A DNA stretch of 64,000 nucleotides from Falsiruegeria litorea R37 (GTDB taxonomy: Bacteria > Pseudomonadota > Alphaproteobacteria > Rhodobacterales > Rhodobacteraceae), in contig NZ_FWFO01000007.1 in the NCBI RefSeq assembly GCF_900172225.1, positions 38,908 to 102,907 of the forward strand, given 5' to 3'. How positions within the stretch are numbered: position 1 is the stretch's first letter; each line of letters begins with the position of its first letter. The notes below the pieces were generated by a model. It had not been told where the DNA came from and did no database searches. It saw nothing but the letters and a program-made list of their open reading frames with translations. Below are positions 17,966 to 25,712 of this stretch, one piece after another. The position numbers were made by a program, and so were the translations under genes.

Positions 17966-18023
17966 TCCGTCCCCTCCCTTTGTGAAATAGGGCACGGGTC
18001 AATTACCCGTGCCCCATCAGATG

Positions 18024-18953
18024 TTATTCGCCCAGGATCTCGGCGATTTTTGCGAAGGATGCTTTGTCCTGCTCGATCTGCGCGTTCGAGGCATCCGGAT
18101 CCTGCCAGTAGACCAGTGCGCCGGTCTCTTTCGCCAGTTCCTTGGCCTTGTCCGACGACAACGCTTTCTGAGCAGCAGCACTGATCTTTTCGCGCGCATC
18201 AGCCGGGGTGTCCTTGTGCACGAACAGACCGTTCCACAGGGCCAGCGGCAGATCCGGGTTGATCTCGACCACTGTCGGGGTGTCGGGGATCAACGAAATG
18301 CGCTCGCCACCGATGCTGGCCAGAACGTTCACGTCATCCAGGCACGGCAGGATCAGTTGCAGAGTGGTGTTGATCACATCCACATCGCCCGACGCCAGAG
18401 TGTTGCAATCCAGCGCGTCAAAGGCCGCTTCGCTGGCAAAGTCAAAACCACTGCCAACCGCTGCGGCGAATGTCACCTGAGTGGGCGGCAGGACCGAGCC
18501 AAAGTGACCAAGTGCCAGATCGTTGTCCTTGCCGTGCGCGGCCAGTTCTTCCCAGTTCGAATAGGGTGCGCTTTTGCTGGACGCGATCACGAACGGATAG
18601 GTCAGAAAGATCCCGATCGGGTCAAACGGATTGGGGTTCAGTTCCGGAATGCCGATCTCGGGCCCGATGACCGGAACGCCGATCACGAACGAGCCAACGG
18701 TGTAGCCGTCACCCGGAGCAGTGGCGACTTCGACTGCGCCCGGGAACGGACCACCGCCACCGCCGGGCTTGTTCACCACCGCGGCAGGCACGCCATACAT
18801 CGACTGGAATTCATCCGCGATCATGCGGGTCAGCACGTCTTCCAAATCACCCGGAGGCCACGGAACCACAAAGGTCACAGGCTTTTCAGGATACTCGGCC
18901 AGAGCGGCGGTTGCGGATGCTGCAAAAGCCGCAGCTGCGAGAATTTTCTTCAT
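18024..18953 (-). CDS. tctC: Tripartite tricarboxylate transporter substrate-binding protein TctC
   Basis: 309-aa periplasmic binding protein. The signal peptide is MKKILAAAAFAASATAALA, with the mature protein beginning AEYPEKPVTFVVPWPPGDLE, the usual TctC (Bug family) opening. The ATG at 18953 follows TTGGGAGGTGTCA, a good ribosome binding site. It is the first gene of the operon and lies opposite iclR, with two palindromes in the shared promoter. TctC proteins bind carboxylates or aromatic acids. The ligand here cannot be read, but an amino or hydroxy acid would fit the downstream enzymes. Confidence 0.92.
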   Translation of the reverse strand: MKKILAAAAFAASATAALAEYPEKPVTFVVPWPPGDLEDVLTRMIADEFQSMYGVPAAVVNKPGGGGGPFPGAVEVATAPGDGYTVGSFVIGVPVIGPEIGIPELNPNPFDPIGIFLTYPFVIASSKSAPYSNWEELAAHGKDNDLALGHFGSVLPPTQVTFAAAVGSGFDFASEAAFDALDCNTLASGDVDVINTTLQLILPCLDDVNVLASIGGERISLIPDTPTVVEINPDLPLALWNGLFVHKDTPADAREKISAAAQKALSSDKAKELAKETGALVYWQDPDASNAQIEQDKASFAKIAEILGE

Positions 18954-18970
18954 TGACACCTCCCAAGGTT

Positions 18971-18987
18971 GGTTCAATAAATGAACC
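18971..18987. promoter_or_regulatory. Palindrome upstream of tctC, candidate IclR operator
   Basis: GGTTCA and TGAACC form perfect 6-base arms around ATAAA. Short dyads with GTTC/GAAC arms are common IclR-family sites. It sits just upstream of the tctC ribosome binding site, where bound protein could block the operon. Confidence 0.5.
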
Positions 18988-18989
18988 GC

Positions 18990-19018
18990 GTTAACAAATA
19001 TAATGTTGCGTTGTTAAC
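18990..19018. promoter_or_regulatory. Second palindrome, overlapping the iclR -10 region
   Basis: Perfect 8-base arms GTTAACAA (18990-18997) and TTGTTAAC (19011-19018) bracket the sequence TATAAT (18999-19004), a consensus -10 for the iclR direction. This suggests autoregulation. No good -35 is visible at the right spacing. Confidence 0.5.
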
Positions 19019-19060
19019 TGCATTCTGTCAAGAATAACGTGTGCCAAGGAGAGAATTCGA

Positions 19061-19840
19061 ATGGGAACGGCCCTTAACGCCCTAAAATTGCTTGACTTTT
19101 TTTCCGCCTCTCGACCCGAGATTGGGCTGAGTCAGCTGGCGCGTCTGGCCCGAGCGAACAAAGCGACCGTCTTGCGGCACCTGCGTTCGCTTGAGGAATT
19201 TGGCCTGATCGAACAGAATCCCCTGACCAAATATTACGCGATTGGGCCTGCCGCGATCCGACTTGCCGCGCTGCGCGAGGCCGCGAACCCACGATTGGAT
19301 GCCGCGCGTCTGAGAATGCAGACTGCCATGCAGGAGGTCGGCGAAAGCCTGCACCTCTCGTTTCTGGAAAAGGACATTCTGCAGACCGCATTGGTGGTGG
19401 AAACCACCAAACACACCGTGCGGGTCAGCCTTGATCCGACCGAAGTCATGCCCATCAATGCCACCGCGTCGGGCTTGAGCATGCTATGCTATGGCCCGCC
19501 TACGCTGATGACCCAGGTGAACAGTGGCGAGTTGCAGAACTTCACCAAGGAAACGCTGACCGACCCGGATCAGATCCGAGCGCAGGTCGAGACGATCCGG
19601 AATCGGGGATGGTCAAACAGCAATGGCAGCTATGAAATGGGTGTTCACGGCTTTGCCGCGCCCATTTTTGGGATCGACCGCGTGGCCATTGGCACCGTGG
19701 CCTTTGCCATGCCAGAGAACCGCGCCTCAGACGATCGCGTGCCCGTCATTCTGGCCGCCCTGCACACTCTGGCCAAGGATCTGACTGCCATTTTTGGCGG
19801 CCAGGTGCCCGAGGCTTTTCCACCCGAATTTCACCCCTAG
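19061..19840 (+). CDS. IclR family transcriptional regulator
   Basis: 259 aa: N-terminal winged helix (LSQLARLARANKATVLRHLR, then SLEEFGLIEQNPLTKYYAIG) and a C-terminal GAF-like effector domain with LDPTEVMPINATASGLSML. It diverges from the tctCBA operon and the two dyads in between are likely targets. An omega-aminotransferase gene follows 48 bases downstream on the same strand and may be cotranscribed, so the regulator might coordinate both. Ligand unknown; IclR proteins often sense carboxylic or aromatic acids. Confidence 0.9.
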   Translation: MGTALNALKLLDFFSASRPEIGLSQLARLARANKATVLRHLRSLEEFGLIEQNPLTKYYAIGPAAIRLAALREAANPRLDAARLRMQTAMQEVGESLHLSFLEKDILQTALVVETTKHTVRVSLDPTEVMPINATASGLSMLCYGPPTLMTQVNSGELQNFTKETLTDPDQIRAQVETIRNRGWSNSNGSYEMGVHGFAAPIFGIDRVAIGTVAFAMPENRASDDRVPVILAALHTLAKDLTAIFGGQVPEAFPPEFHP

Positions 19841-19888
19841 CCGACGGAACATGCCGTCGCCCGCAACACGTCCGAGGAGAGACCTGAC

Positions 19889-21241
19889 ATGAAAGATTCC
19901 AACTTTCTGAAGGAAAACAACGCCCGCCATTTCTGGCACCCGATGGCGCATCCCGCAGACAGCCAAAAGAACCCGCCCACCATCCTGACCGGAGGTGAGG
20001 GCGTACATATCGTTGATGTGGATGGGCACCGCGCGCTTGATGCGGTTGGCGGCCTTTGGAATGTAAACCTGGGCTATTCCTGCGAGCCGGTGAAGCAGGC
20101 GATTGCCGACCAGTTGAACGCCCTGCCCTATTACTCGACCTTCCGGGGAACCTCGAACGACAAGGCGATCGAGCTGTCTTATGAGCTGGCGCAGTTCTTC
20201 GAAGCAGACGGCCTGACGCGGGCTTTCTTTACCTCGGGCGGATCAGATTCGGTTGAAATCGCACTGAAGATGGCGCGCCAGTATCACAAGGTTCGCGGCG
20301 AGGCCGGGCGCACCAAATTCATCAGCCTGAAACAGGGCTATCACGGCACCCATTTCGCGGCTGCATCCGTGAACGGAAACCAGAAGTTCCGCGCCGCCTA
20401 CGAGCCGATGATGCCCGGTTGTTTCCACGTGCCCTCACCCTGGACATACCGCAACCCGTTCGATGAAACCGACCCGGAACGCCTGGCGCAACTCTGCGTC
20501 AAAGCGCTGGAGGCCGAGATCGCGTTTCAGGGCGCGGGTACCGTCGCGGCCTTTATCATGGAGCCCGTCTTGGGGGCCGGCGGCGTGATCCCACCGCACA
20601 AAAGCTTCATGCCGATGGTGCGCGAGCTCTGCTCAAAGCACGGCATCCTGTTGATTTCGGACGAGATCATCACCGCATTCGGCCGCACCGGCAGTGAAAG
20701 CGGCGCGCGGCATTGGGGCGTGCAACCCGATATCATGACCACTGCCAAGGCGATCACCAACGGATACTTCCCCTTTGGCGCCGCGATGATTTCCGGCGCC
20801 GTGGCCGAGGTGTTTGAAAGCGACACCACCGGCAAGGCCTCGGTCGATCAGGGCTATACCTATTCCGGCCACCCGGTTGGAGCGGCGGCGGCCCTGGCCG
20901 CGCTGTCAGAAATCAAGCGCCTGCGCATCTGGGAAAACGCAGCCGCGCGTGGGGATGAGCTTTTTGCGGGCCTCCAGAAGCTGAAGGAAAAGCATGATAT
21001 CGTGGGCGATGTGCGCGGGGGCGAGGGCCTGATGTCTGCGCTAGAATTGGTCTCGGACCGCGACAGCAAAACACCCATCGCCAAGCACGTGCCTCTGCAA
21101 GTGCAAAAAGCGGCTTACGAAGATGGCGTCATGGTTCGGGTGTCGGGCAACAACATCATCTTGTCGCCGCCGCTGATCATCACAACGGACGATGTGAACA
21201 AGATCCTGTCAGCGCTCGATAACGGGTTGTCCGCGGCTTGA
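19889..21241 (+). CDS. Omega-aminotransferase, class III PLP-dependent
   Basis: 450-aa transaminase of the beta-alanine/putrescine/taurine-pyruvate type. PLP Lys287 is in MTTAKAITNGYFP and the Asp in LLISDEIITAFGRTG. N-terminal NARHFWHPMAH and VGGLWNVNLGYSCE are typical of omega-transaminases that use pyruvate as acceptor. It is distinct from the phospho-lyase-type enzyme at 13.1-14.4 kb. It lies between iclR and the hpa cluster; it could deaminate an amine whose aldehyde enters either pathway. Substrate unassigned. Confidence 0.88.
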   Translation: MKDSNFLKENNARHFWHPMAHPADSQKNPPTILTGGEGVHIVDVDGHRALDAVGGLWNVNLGYSCEPVKQAIADQLNALPYYSTFRGTSNDKAIELSYELAQFFEADGLTRAFFTSGGSDSVEIALKMARQYHKVRGEAGRTKFISLKQGYHGTHFAAASVNGNQKFRAAYEPMMPGCFHVPSPWTYRNPFDETDPERLAQLCVKALEAEIAFQGAGTVAAFIMEPVLGAGGVIPPHKSFMPMVRELCSKHGILLISDEIITAFGRTGSESGARHWGVQPDIMTTAKAITNGYFPFGAAMISGAVAEVFESDTTGKASVDQGYTYSGHPVGAAAALAALSEIKRLRIWENAAARGDELFAGLQKLKEKHDIVGDVRGGEGLMSALELVSDRDSKTPIAKHVPLQVQKAAYEDGVMVRVSGNNIILSPPLIITTDDVNKILSALDNGLSAA

Positions 21242-21252
21242 TCGCCCTTTGG

Positions 21253-21273
21253 CCCCGTCGTCCATCGACGGGG
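21253..21273. terminator. Hairpin between convergent aminotransferase and hpaR genes
   Basis: CCCCGTCG and CGACGGGG pair over 8 bases around a TCCAT loop, directly next to the hpaR stop codon and 12 bases after the aminotransferase stop. There is no clear U-tract, so its strength as an intrinsic terminator is uncertain. Confidence 0.55.
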
Positions 21274-21714
21274 TCAGACTTTGACCGCCTGCAATTCTTC
21301 CAGAAGGTCCAGCAGCTGGTCCAGTTTATCCTGTCCCATCTGCTCTTCGATGGTGGTGTAGATGGCAAGCGATGTACCCAAGTTCGCCTCAAGGATCTGT
21401 CGACCGGCATCGGTGATCTTGACCTTGGTCCGACGCTTGTCGTCGGTGTCCTGCCGACGCGCAATCTGGCCGTCCGCCTCCATCGTGCGCAGAATGCGGG
21501 TGAGACTGGGGAGCAGCAGGCACGCCTCTTTCGAGATTGTGCTCTGTTCGACCTCGCCCATCTCGTGCAGGACACGCAGGATGCGCCATTTCTGCTCGGT
21601 CAGATGGATGTCCTGCAGCATGTCACGAATGGGGGCCATCACGGTTTCCCGTGCCCTAAGCAGTGCAATTGGCAGCGCACGCGAGGTGCTTTTTGTTTGG
21701 CTATCTTGCGTCAT
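21274..21714 (-). CDS. hpaR: Homoprotocatechuate operon repressor HpaR (MarR family)
   Basis: 146-aa MarR-type winged-helix repressor. HpaR-like features are SRALPIALLRARETVMAPIR at the N terminus, LTEQKWRILRVLHEMGEVEQ and the wing RRQDTDDKRRTKVKITDAGR. In E. coli W, HpaR represses the meta-cleavage operon and is released by 4-hydroxyphenylacetate or homoprotocatechuate. Here it is divergent from hpaF, and a promoter whose -10 is embedded in a palindrome lies between them, matching that mode of control. Confidence 0.9.
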   Translation of the reverse strand: MTQDSQTKSTSRALPIALLRARETVMAPIRDMLQDIHLTEQKWRILRVLHEMGEVEQSTISKEACLLLPSLTRILRTMEADGQIARRQDTDDKRRTKVKITDAGRQILEANLGTSLAIYTTIEEQMGQDKLDQLLDLLEELQAVKV

Positions 21715-21768
21715 GATTGCCTTCTAGAGCGCAGATTGGAAAATTGCAAAGATTAACAAAGCAAACAC

Positions 21769-21803
21769 TTGACAGGCGACTCGCAAATTACTAAACATGT
21801 TTA
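21769..21803 (+). promoter_or_regulatory. hpa operon promoter with overlapping HpaR-type operator
   Basis: TTGACA (21769-21774) is separated by 17 bases from TAAACA (21792-21797). The -10 is the left half of the perfect 12-base palindrome TAAACATGTTTA (21792-21803). A MarR dimer on this palindrome would block RNA polymerase. The hpaF ATG follows at 21822 after AGGAGG. Confidence 0.65.
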
Positions 21804-21821
21804 CTAACTGAAGGAGGAACC

Positions 21822-22220
21822 ATGCCCCATTTCCACGTCGAATATTCCGGCAATCTGGCCGACCATGTCGACATGGATGGCCTGTGCGAATGCATCCGGG
21901 CCACAGCGGCAGAGATCGACACATTCCCCATGCCTGGCATCCGCGTCCGGGCCACGCGCGTCGATCACTATGCCATTGCCGATGGCAACCCTGCGCATGG
22001 TTTCATCGACATCTCGATCCGGTTGCGCGCGGGCCGTCCTGACGACGTCAAACGCGACGCAACGCAGCGGATTTTTGAGGCGGCAAAGACCTATCTCGAA
22101 CCCGCCTTTGCCCATCATTCCATCGCGCTTTCGCTTGAGATGCGCGACATCGACCCCGACCTGTCGCCCAAGACCGGGACCATCCGGGACCACCTGACCG
22201 CGACCAAGCAGGAGAGCTGA
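21822..22220 (+). CDS. hpaF: 5-carboxymethyl-2-hydroxymuconate delta-isomerase HpaF
   Basis: 132-aa tautomerase-superfamily enzyme converting 5-carboxymethyl-2-hydroxymuconate to its 2-oxo isomer in homoprotocatechuate breakdown. MPHFHVEYSGNL places Pro2 as the catalytic N-terminal proline, and HGFIDISIRLRAGR is the conserved core strand. Length agrees with E. coli HpaF (about 126 aa). First gene of the catabolic operon, with a strong AGGAGG site and a 3-base gap to hpaE. Confidence 0.92.
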   Translation: MPHFHVEYSGNLADHVDMDGLCECIRATAAEIDTFPMPGIRVRATRVDHYAIADGNPAHGFIDISIRLRAGRPDDVKRDATQRIFEAAKTYLEPAFAHHSIALSLEMRDIDPDLSPKTGTIRDHLTATKQES

Positions 22221-22223
22221 TCC

Positions 22224-23735
22224 ATGAGCGCCTTGGACACCAACATCGAAAAACTGGCCGGCCATCTGGCGCGTTTCAAAGCCTCGGGCATCAAGAACCG
22301 CGTCGCGGGCGAGGATCGCGACGGATCGGGTGGCGTGTTTCAAACCACATCGCCCGTCGACAAGTCGGTGATCTGCGACGTGGCTCATGGCACAGCCGCC
22401 GACATCGACACCGCCGCACAGGCCGCACATGATGCCTTTCCTGCCTGGCGCGACATGCCCGCAACCGAGCGTCGTCGCATCCTGCTCAACGTCGCCGAAG
22501 CGATCGAGGCACGTGCCGAGGAAATTGCGCTGTGCGAGTGCTGGGACACCGGCCAAACCTGGCGGTTCATGTCAAAGGCCGCGTTACGCGGGGCTGAGAA
22601 TTTTCGGTTCTTTGCCGATCAGGTCGTGCAGGCGCGCGACGGTCAGCACCTGAAATCGCCCACTCTGATGAACATCACCACCCGCGTGCCCCTGGGGCCA
22701 GTTGGTGTGATCACCCCGTGGAACACGCCGTTCATGCTGTCCACCTGGAAAATCGCGCCCGCCTTGGCGGCCGGCTGCACCGTGGTTCACAAACCCGCCG
22801 AAGACAGCCCCCTGACCGCCCGCCTGCTAGTAGAGATCGCCGAAGAGGCCGGTTTGCCACCAGGCGTGTTGAATACCGTGAACGGCTTTGGACCCGACGC
22901 GGGCAAGGCGCTTTGCGAGCATCCAAAACTCAAGGCCATCGCCTTTGTCGGTGAGAGCGCCACAGGCAGCAAAATCGTCAAACAGGGCGCTGACACGCAC
23001 AAGCGCAATCACCTGGAACTTGGCGGCAAGAACCCCGTGATCGTCTTTGATGATGCCGATCTAGATCGTGCCTTGGATGCTGTGATCTTCATGATCTACT
23101 CGATCAATGGCGAGCGCTGCACCTCGTCCTCGCGCCTTTTGGTGCAGGACACCATCAAAGATGAATTCGAGGCCAAGCTGATTGAGCGTGTGAACAACAT
23201 CAAGGTCGGCCACCCTCTGGATCCCGCGACCGAGATCGGCCCGCTTGTGACCGAAGAACATTACAACAAGGTCACCAGCTATTTCGACCTTGCGAAGGAA
23301 GACGGCGCAACCGTGGCTGCAGGAGGTGAAAAGGTCGGCGACAAGGGCTATTTCATCCGCCCCACCTTGTTCACCAACGCCAACAACGACATGCGCATTG
23401 CGCGTGAAGAGATCTTTGGCCCCGTCCTGACCTCGATCCCCTTTTTGACCGCGGAAGAGGCGCTGAGCATCGCCAATGACACCGAATACGGGCTGACCGG
23501 ATATGTCTGGACCAACGATCTGACCCGCGCCCTGTGGATGACCGAACGAATGGAAGCCGGGATGATCTGGGTGAACTCGGAAAACGTCCGCCACCTGCCG
23601 ACGCCGTTTGGCGGCGCCAAGGCGTCCGGCATAGGCCGCGACGGCGGGGATTGGTCGTTCGAGTTTTACATGGAGCAAAAGCACATCGGCTTTGCCACCG
23701 GTCAGCACAAGATCATGCAGCTCGGCAAAGGCTGA
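22224..23735 (+). CDS. hpaE: 5-carboxymethyl-2-hydroxymuconate semialdehyde dehydrogenase HpaE
   Basis: 503-aa aldehyde dehydrogenase that oxidises the ring-cleavage product of homoprotocatechuate to the dicarboxylate using NAD+. Catalytic Glu265 (HLELGGKNP) and Cys299 (NGERCTSSS) are present, and the cofactor loop is GVITPWNTPFMLSTWKIAPA (161-180). The NGERCT active-site context is the one seen in HpaE enzymes. Cytosolic. It acts directly after the extradiol dioxygenases encoded downstream. Confidence 0.93.
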   Translation: MSALDTNIEKLAGHLARFKASGIKNRVAGEDRDGSGGVFQTTSPVDKSVICDVAHGTAADIDTAAQAAHDAFPAWRDMPATERRRILLNVAEAIEARAEEIALCECWDTGQTWRFMSKAALRGAENFRFFADQVVQARDGQHLKSPTLMNITTRVPLGPVGVITPWNTPFMLSTWKIAPALAAGCTVVHKPAEDSPLTARLLVEIAEEAGLPPGVLNTVNGFGPDAGKALCEHPKLKAIAFVGESATGSKIVKQGADTHKRNHLELGGKNPVIVFDDADLDRALDAVIFMIYSINGERCTSSSRLLVQDTIKDEFEAKLIERVNNIKVGHPLDPATEIGPLVTEEHYNKVTSYFDLAKEDGATVAAGGEKVGDKGYFIRPTLFTNANNDMRIAREEIFGPVLTSIPFLTAEEALSIANDTEYGLTGYVWTNDLTRALWMTERMEAGMIWVNSENVRHLPTPFGGAKASGIGRDGGDWSFEFYMEQKHIGFATGQHKIMQLGKG

Positions 23736-23781
23736 GCCCCTAGAAACCGCGCGAACCCCACTCAAACTCCAGGAGGAGACC

Positions 23782-24636
23782 ATGGGAGAGATTGTTCTCG
23801 CCGCCAAGATGACCCACGTGCCCACAATGCTCATGTCCGAGCAGGACGGACCCGTGAAGGGCAAGCGTCAGGCCGCCATTGACGGTCACCGCGAAATCGC
23901 ACGGCGCGCCAAGGAATTGGGCGCGACGACGGTGGTGATCTGCGACACCCATTGGGTGATCAACGCGGGCTTCCACATCAACGCCAATGCGCGGTTCGAG
24001 GGGTTGTTCACGTCGAACGAGTTCCCGCAGTTCATTCAGGACCTGCCTTATGCTTATGACGGCAACCCTGAATTGGGGGACGCCATAGCCAAGGCCGCAT
24101 CCGTCAAGGGTGCCTATACATTGTGCCATCATCTGGACAGTCTGGAGCTGGAATACGGCACGCTGGTGCCAATGCGCTTCATGAGCCGCGAACATGAGAT
24201 GAAGGTGGTTTCCATCGCCGCCTGGGCCACAGTGCATGATCACGATGAAAGCCGTGTGGTGGGCGAAGCCATCCGTGAGGCGATCGAAGCCAGCGACGAA
24301 AAGGTGTTGCTCGTGGCGTCCGGGTCGCTCAGCCACAAGATCTGGCCCAACAAGGATTACGCCGCCAACAATGGCACCTTTACCATCAGTTCCGAGTTCA
24401 ACCGGCAGATGGACTTGCACGTGCTTGAAATGTGGAAGGCCGGTGATCATGCCACCTTCCTAAAGATGCTGGGCGATTATGCGTCGTTTTGCTGTGGAGA
24501 AGGGTCCATGCACGACACTGCGATGCTTTACGGTGCGCTTGGCTGGGACAGCTATAACAGGAAGTGTGAGATTGTGACCGAGTATTTCCCCAGTTCCGGC
24601 ACCGGCCAAACCAACGTGATTTTCCCCGTCCTATGA
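23782..24636 (+). CDS. hpaD: Homoprotocatechuate 2,3-dioxygenase, LigB-type (HpaD)
   Basis: 284-aa class III extradiol dioxygenase of the LigB fold, matching E. coli HpaD across its length: AAKMTHVPTM with His12, ICDTHWV with His57, YGTLVPMRFM, ASGSLSHKIW and EYFPSSGTGQTNVIFPV at the end. It cleaves 3,4-dihydroxyphenylacetate with a mononuclear Fe(II). The ATG at 23782 has AGGAGGAG upstream; the longer open frame starts inside hpaE and is rejected. A second, unrelated enzyme for the same reaction is encoded next to it. Confidence 0.92.
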   Translation: MGEIVLAAKMTHVPTMLMSEQDGPVKGKRQAAIDGHREIARRAKELGATTVVICDTHWVINAGFHINANARFEGLFTSNEFPQFIQDLPYAYDGNPELGDAIAKAASVKGAYTLCHHLDSLELEYGTLVPMRFMSREHEMKVVSIAAWATVHDHDESRVVGEAIREAIEASDEKVLLVASGSLSHKIWPNKDYAANNGTFTISSEFNRQMDLHVLEMWKAGDHATFLKMLGDYASFCCGEGSMHDTAMLYGALGWDSYNRKCEIVTEYFPSSGTGQTNVIFPVL

Positions 24637-24643
24637 CCCGCGC

Positions 24644-24692
24644 GCCATTTTCTTTCAAAGAAAATGGCCCAGAATTTTTGAAAAATTCTGGG
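24644..24692. repeat. Two back-to-back perfect palindromes between the dioxygenase genes
   Basis: GCCATTTTCTTT pairs with AAAGAAAATGGC (24644-24668, one-base centre), and CCCAGAATTTTT pairs with AAAAATTCTGGG (24668-24692, one-base centre). The pair is framed by GCGCC (24642-24646) and GGCGC (24691-24695), which can close a larger stem. The structure looks like a dispersed intergenic element or RNA-processing hairpin. It is the only such copy I see in the window. Confidence 0.7.
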
Positions 24693-24719
24693 CGCTGAAC
24701 GCAAACCGAGGAGACTTTG

Positions 24720-25703
24720 ATGCCCATCCCCGCACCCAACCTCTACCCTGATTTCAACACCATCCGTCTGAGCCATGTGTGCCTGAACGTCAGTGATCTG
24801 GCCACTTCGCGCAAGTTCTATACCGACATCCTGGGCTTGCAGGTCTCGGATGAAAGCGACAGCCATATCTACCTGCGCGCGATGGAGGAACGCGGCCACC
24901 ACTGCGTGATCCTGCAGAAATCGGATCAACCCGGCACGGTCGAGGTGATGGGCTTCAAAACATTTGACGAGGATGATCTGGACAAGGCCGAGACCTATTT
25001 CAGATCCAAGGGCCGCCCAACATCCTGGGTCGAGCGCCCCTATCAGGGTCGCACGCTGCTCACATCGGACAACATGGGCATCCCGTTGGAGTTCTATCAC
25101 AAGATGGACCGGCTGGAGCCGATCCATCAGAAATACGCACTCTATCGCGGGGTCAAACCGCTGCGCATCGATCACTTCAACTGCTTCTCGTCCAACGTTG
25201 ACGACAGCGTGGCCTTCTACAGCGACTTTGGCTTCCGGGTGACCGAATACACCGAAGACGACGAGAGCAAGCGTCTGTGGGCGGCCTGGATGCACCGCAA
25301 GGGCGGCGTGCACGACATGGCGTTCACGAACGGCAAAGGCCCCCGGATGCACCATGTGGCGTTCTGGGTGCCCACACCGCTCAACATCATCGACCTGCTC
25401 GATCTGATGTCGACCACCGGCTATGTCGACAACATCGAACGCGGCCCCGGTCGCCACGGCATTTCGAACGCCTTCTTCCTTTACATCCTGGACCCCGACG
25501 GTCACCGGATCGAGATCTATTGCTCGGACTATCAGACCGTCGATCCGGATCTCGAGCCGATCAAGTGGGATCTCAAGGACCCGCAACGCCAGACCCTTTG
25601 GGGGGCCGCCGCGCCACGCAGTTGGTTCGAGCACGGGACCGAGTTTGTCGGCGCCGAGGTGAAAGACTCCGATCTGGCCGCCACGCCGATCATTGCCCCG
25701 TAA
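24720..25703 (+). CDS. Homoprotocatechuate 2,3-dioxygenase, VOC-type (Brevibacterium HPCD family)
   Basis: 327-aa type I extradiol dioxygenase built of vicinal-oxygen-chelate repeats. It aligns by eye with Brevibacterium homoprotocatechuate 2,3-dioxygenase: metal ligands His152 (RIDHFN), His212 (PRMHHVAF) and Glu265 (HRIEIY), second-sphere His198 (GVHDMAF), His246 (GPGRHG) and Tyr255 (FLYILDPDG). The ATG at 24720 follows GAGGAGA; an in-frame TTG one codon earlier is less likely. The same ring cleavage is already covered by the neighbouring LigB-type hpaD, so the two may differ in oxygen affinity, metal or substrate range. Confidence 0.9.
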   Translation: MPIPAPNLYPDFNTIRLSHVCLNVSDLATSRKFYTDILGLQVSDESDSHIYLRAMEERGHHCVILQKSDQPGTVEVMGFKTFDEDDLDKAETYFRSKGRPTSWVERPYQGRTLLTSDNMGIPLEFYHKMDRLEPIHQKYALYRGVKPLRIDHFNCFSSNVDDSVAFYSDFGFRVTEYTEDDESKRLWAAWMHRKGGVHDMAFTNGKGPRMHHVAFWVPTPLNIIDLLDLMSTTGYVDNIERGPGRHGISNAFFLYILDPDGHRIEIYCSDYQTVDPDLEPIKWDLKDPQRQTLWGAAAPRSWFEHGTEFVGAEVKDSDLAATPIIAP

Positions 25704-25712
25704 GAGGTCGAC

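Noticed and set aside
18009..18956. 315-codon open frame opposite tctC
   Set aside because: Shadow of tctC, which has a signal peptide and family signature.
23692..23781. Upstream extension of hpaD
   Set aside because: Overlaps hpaE, adds 30 residues absent from the family, and a strong AGGAGGAG site marks the ATG at 23782.
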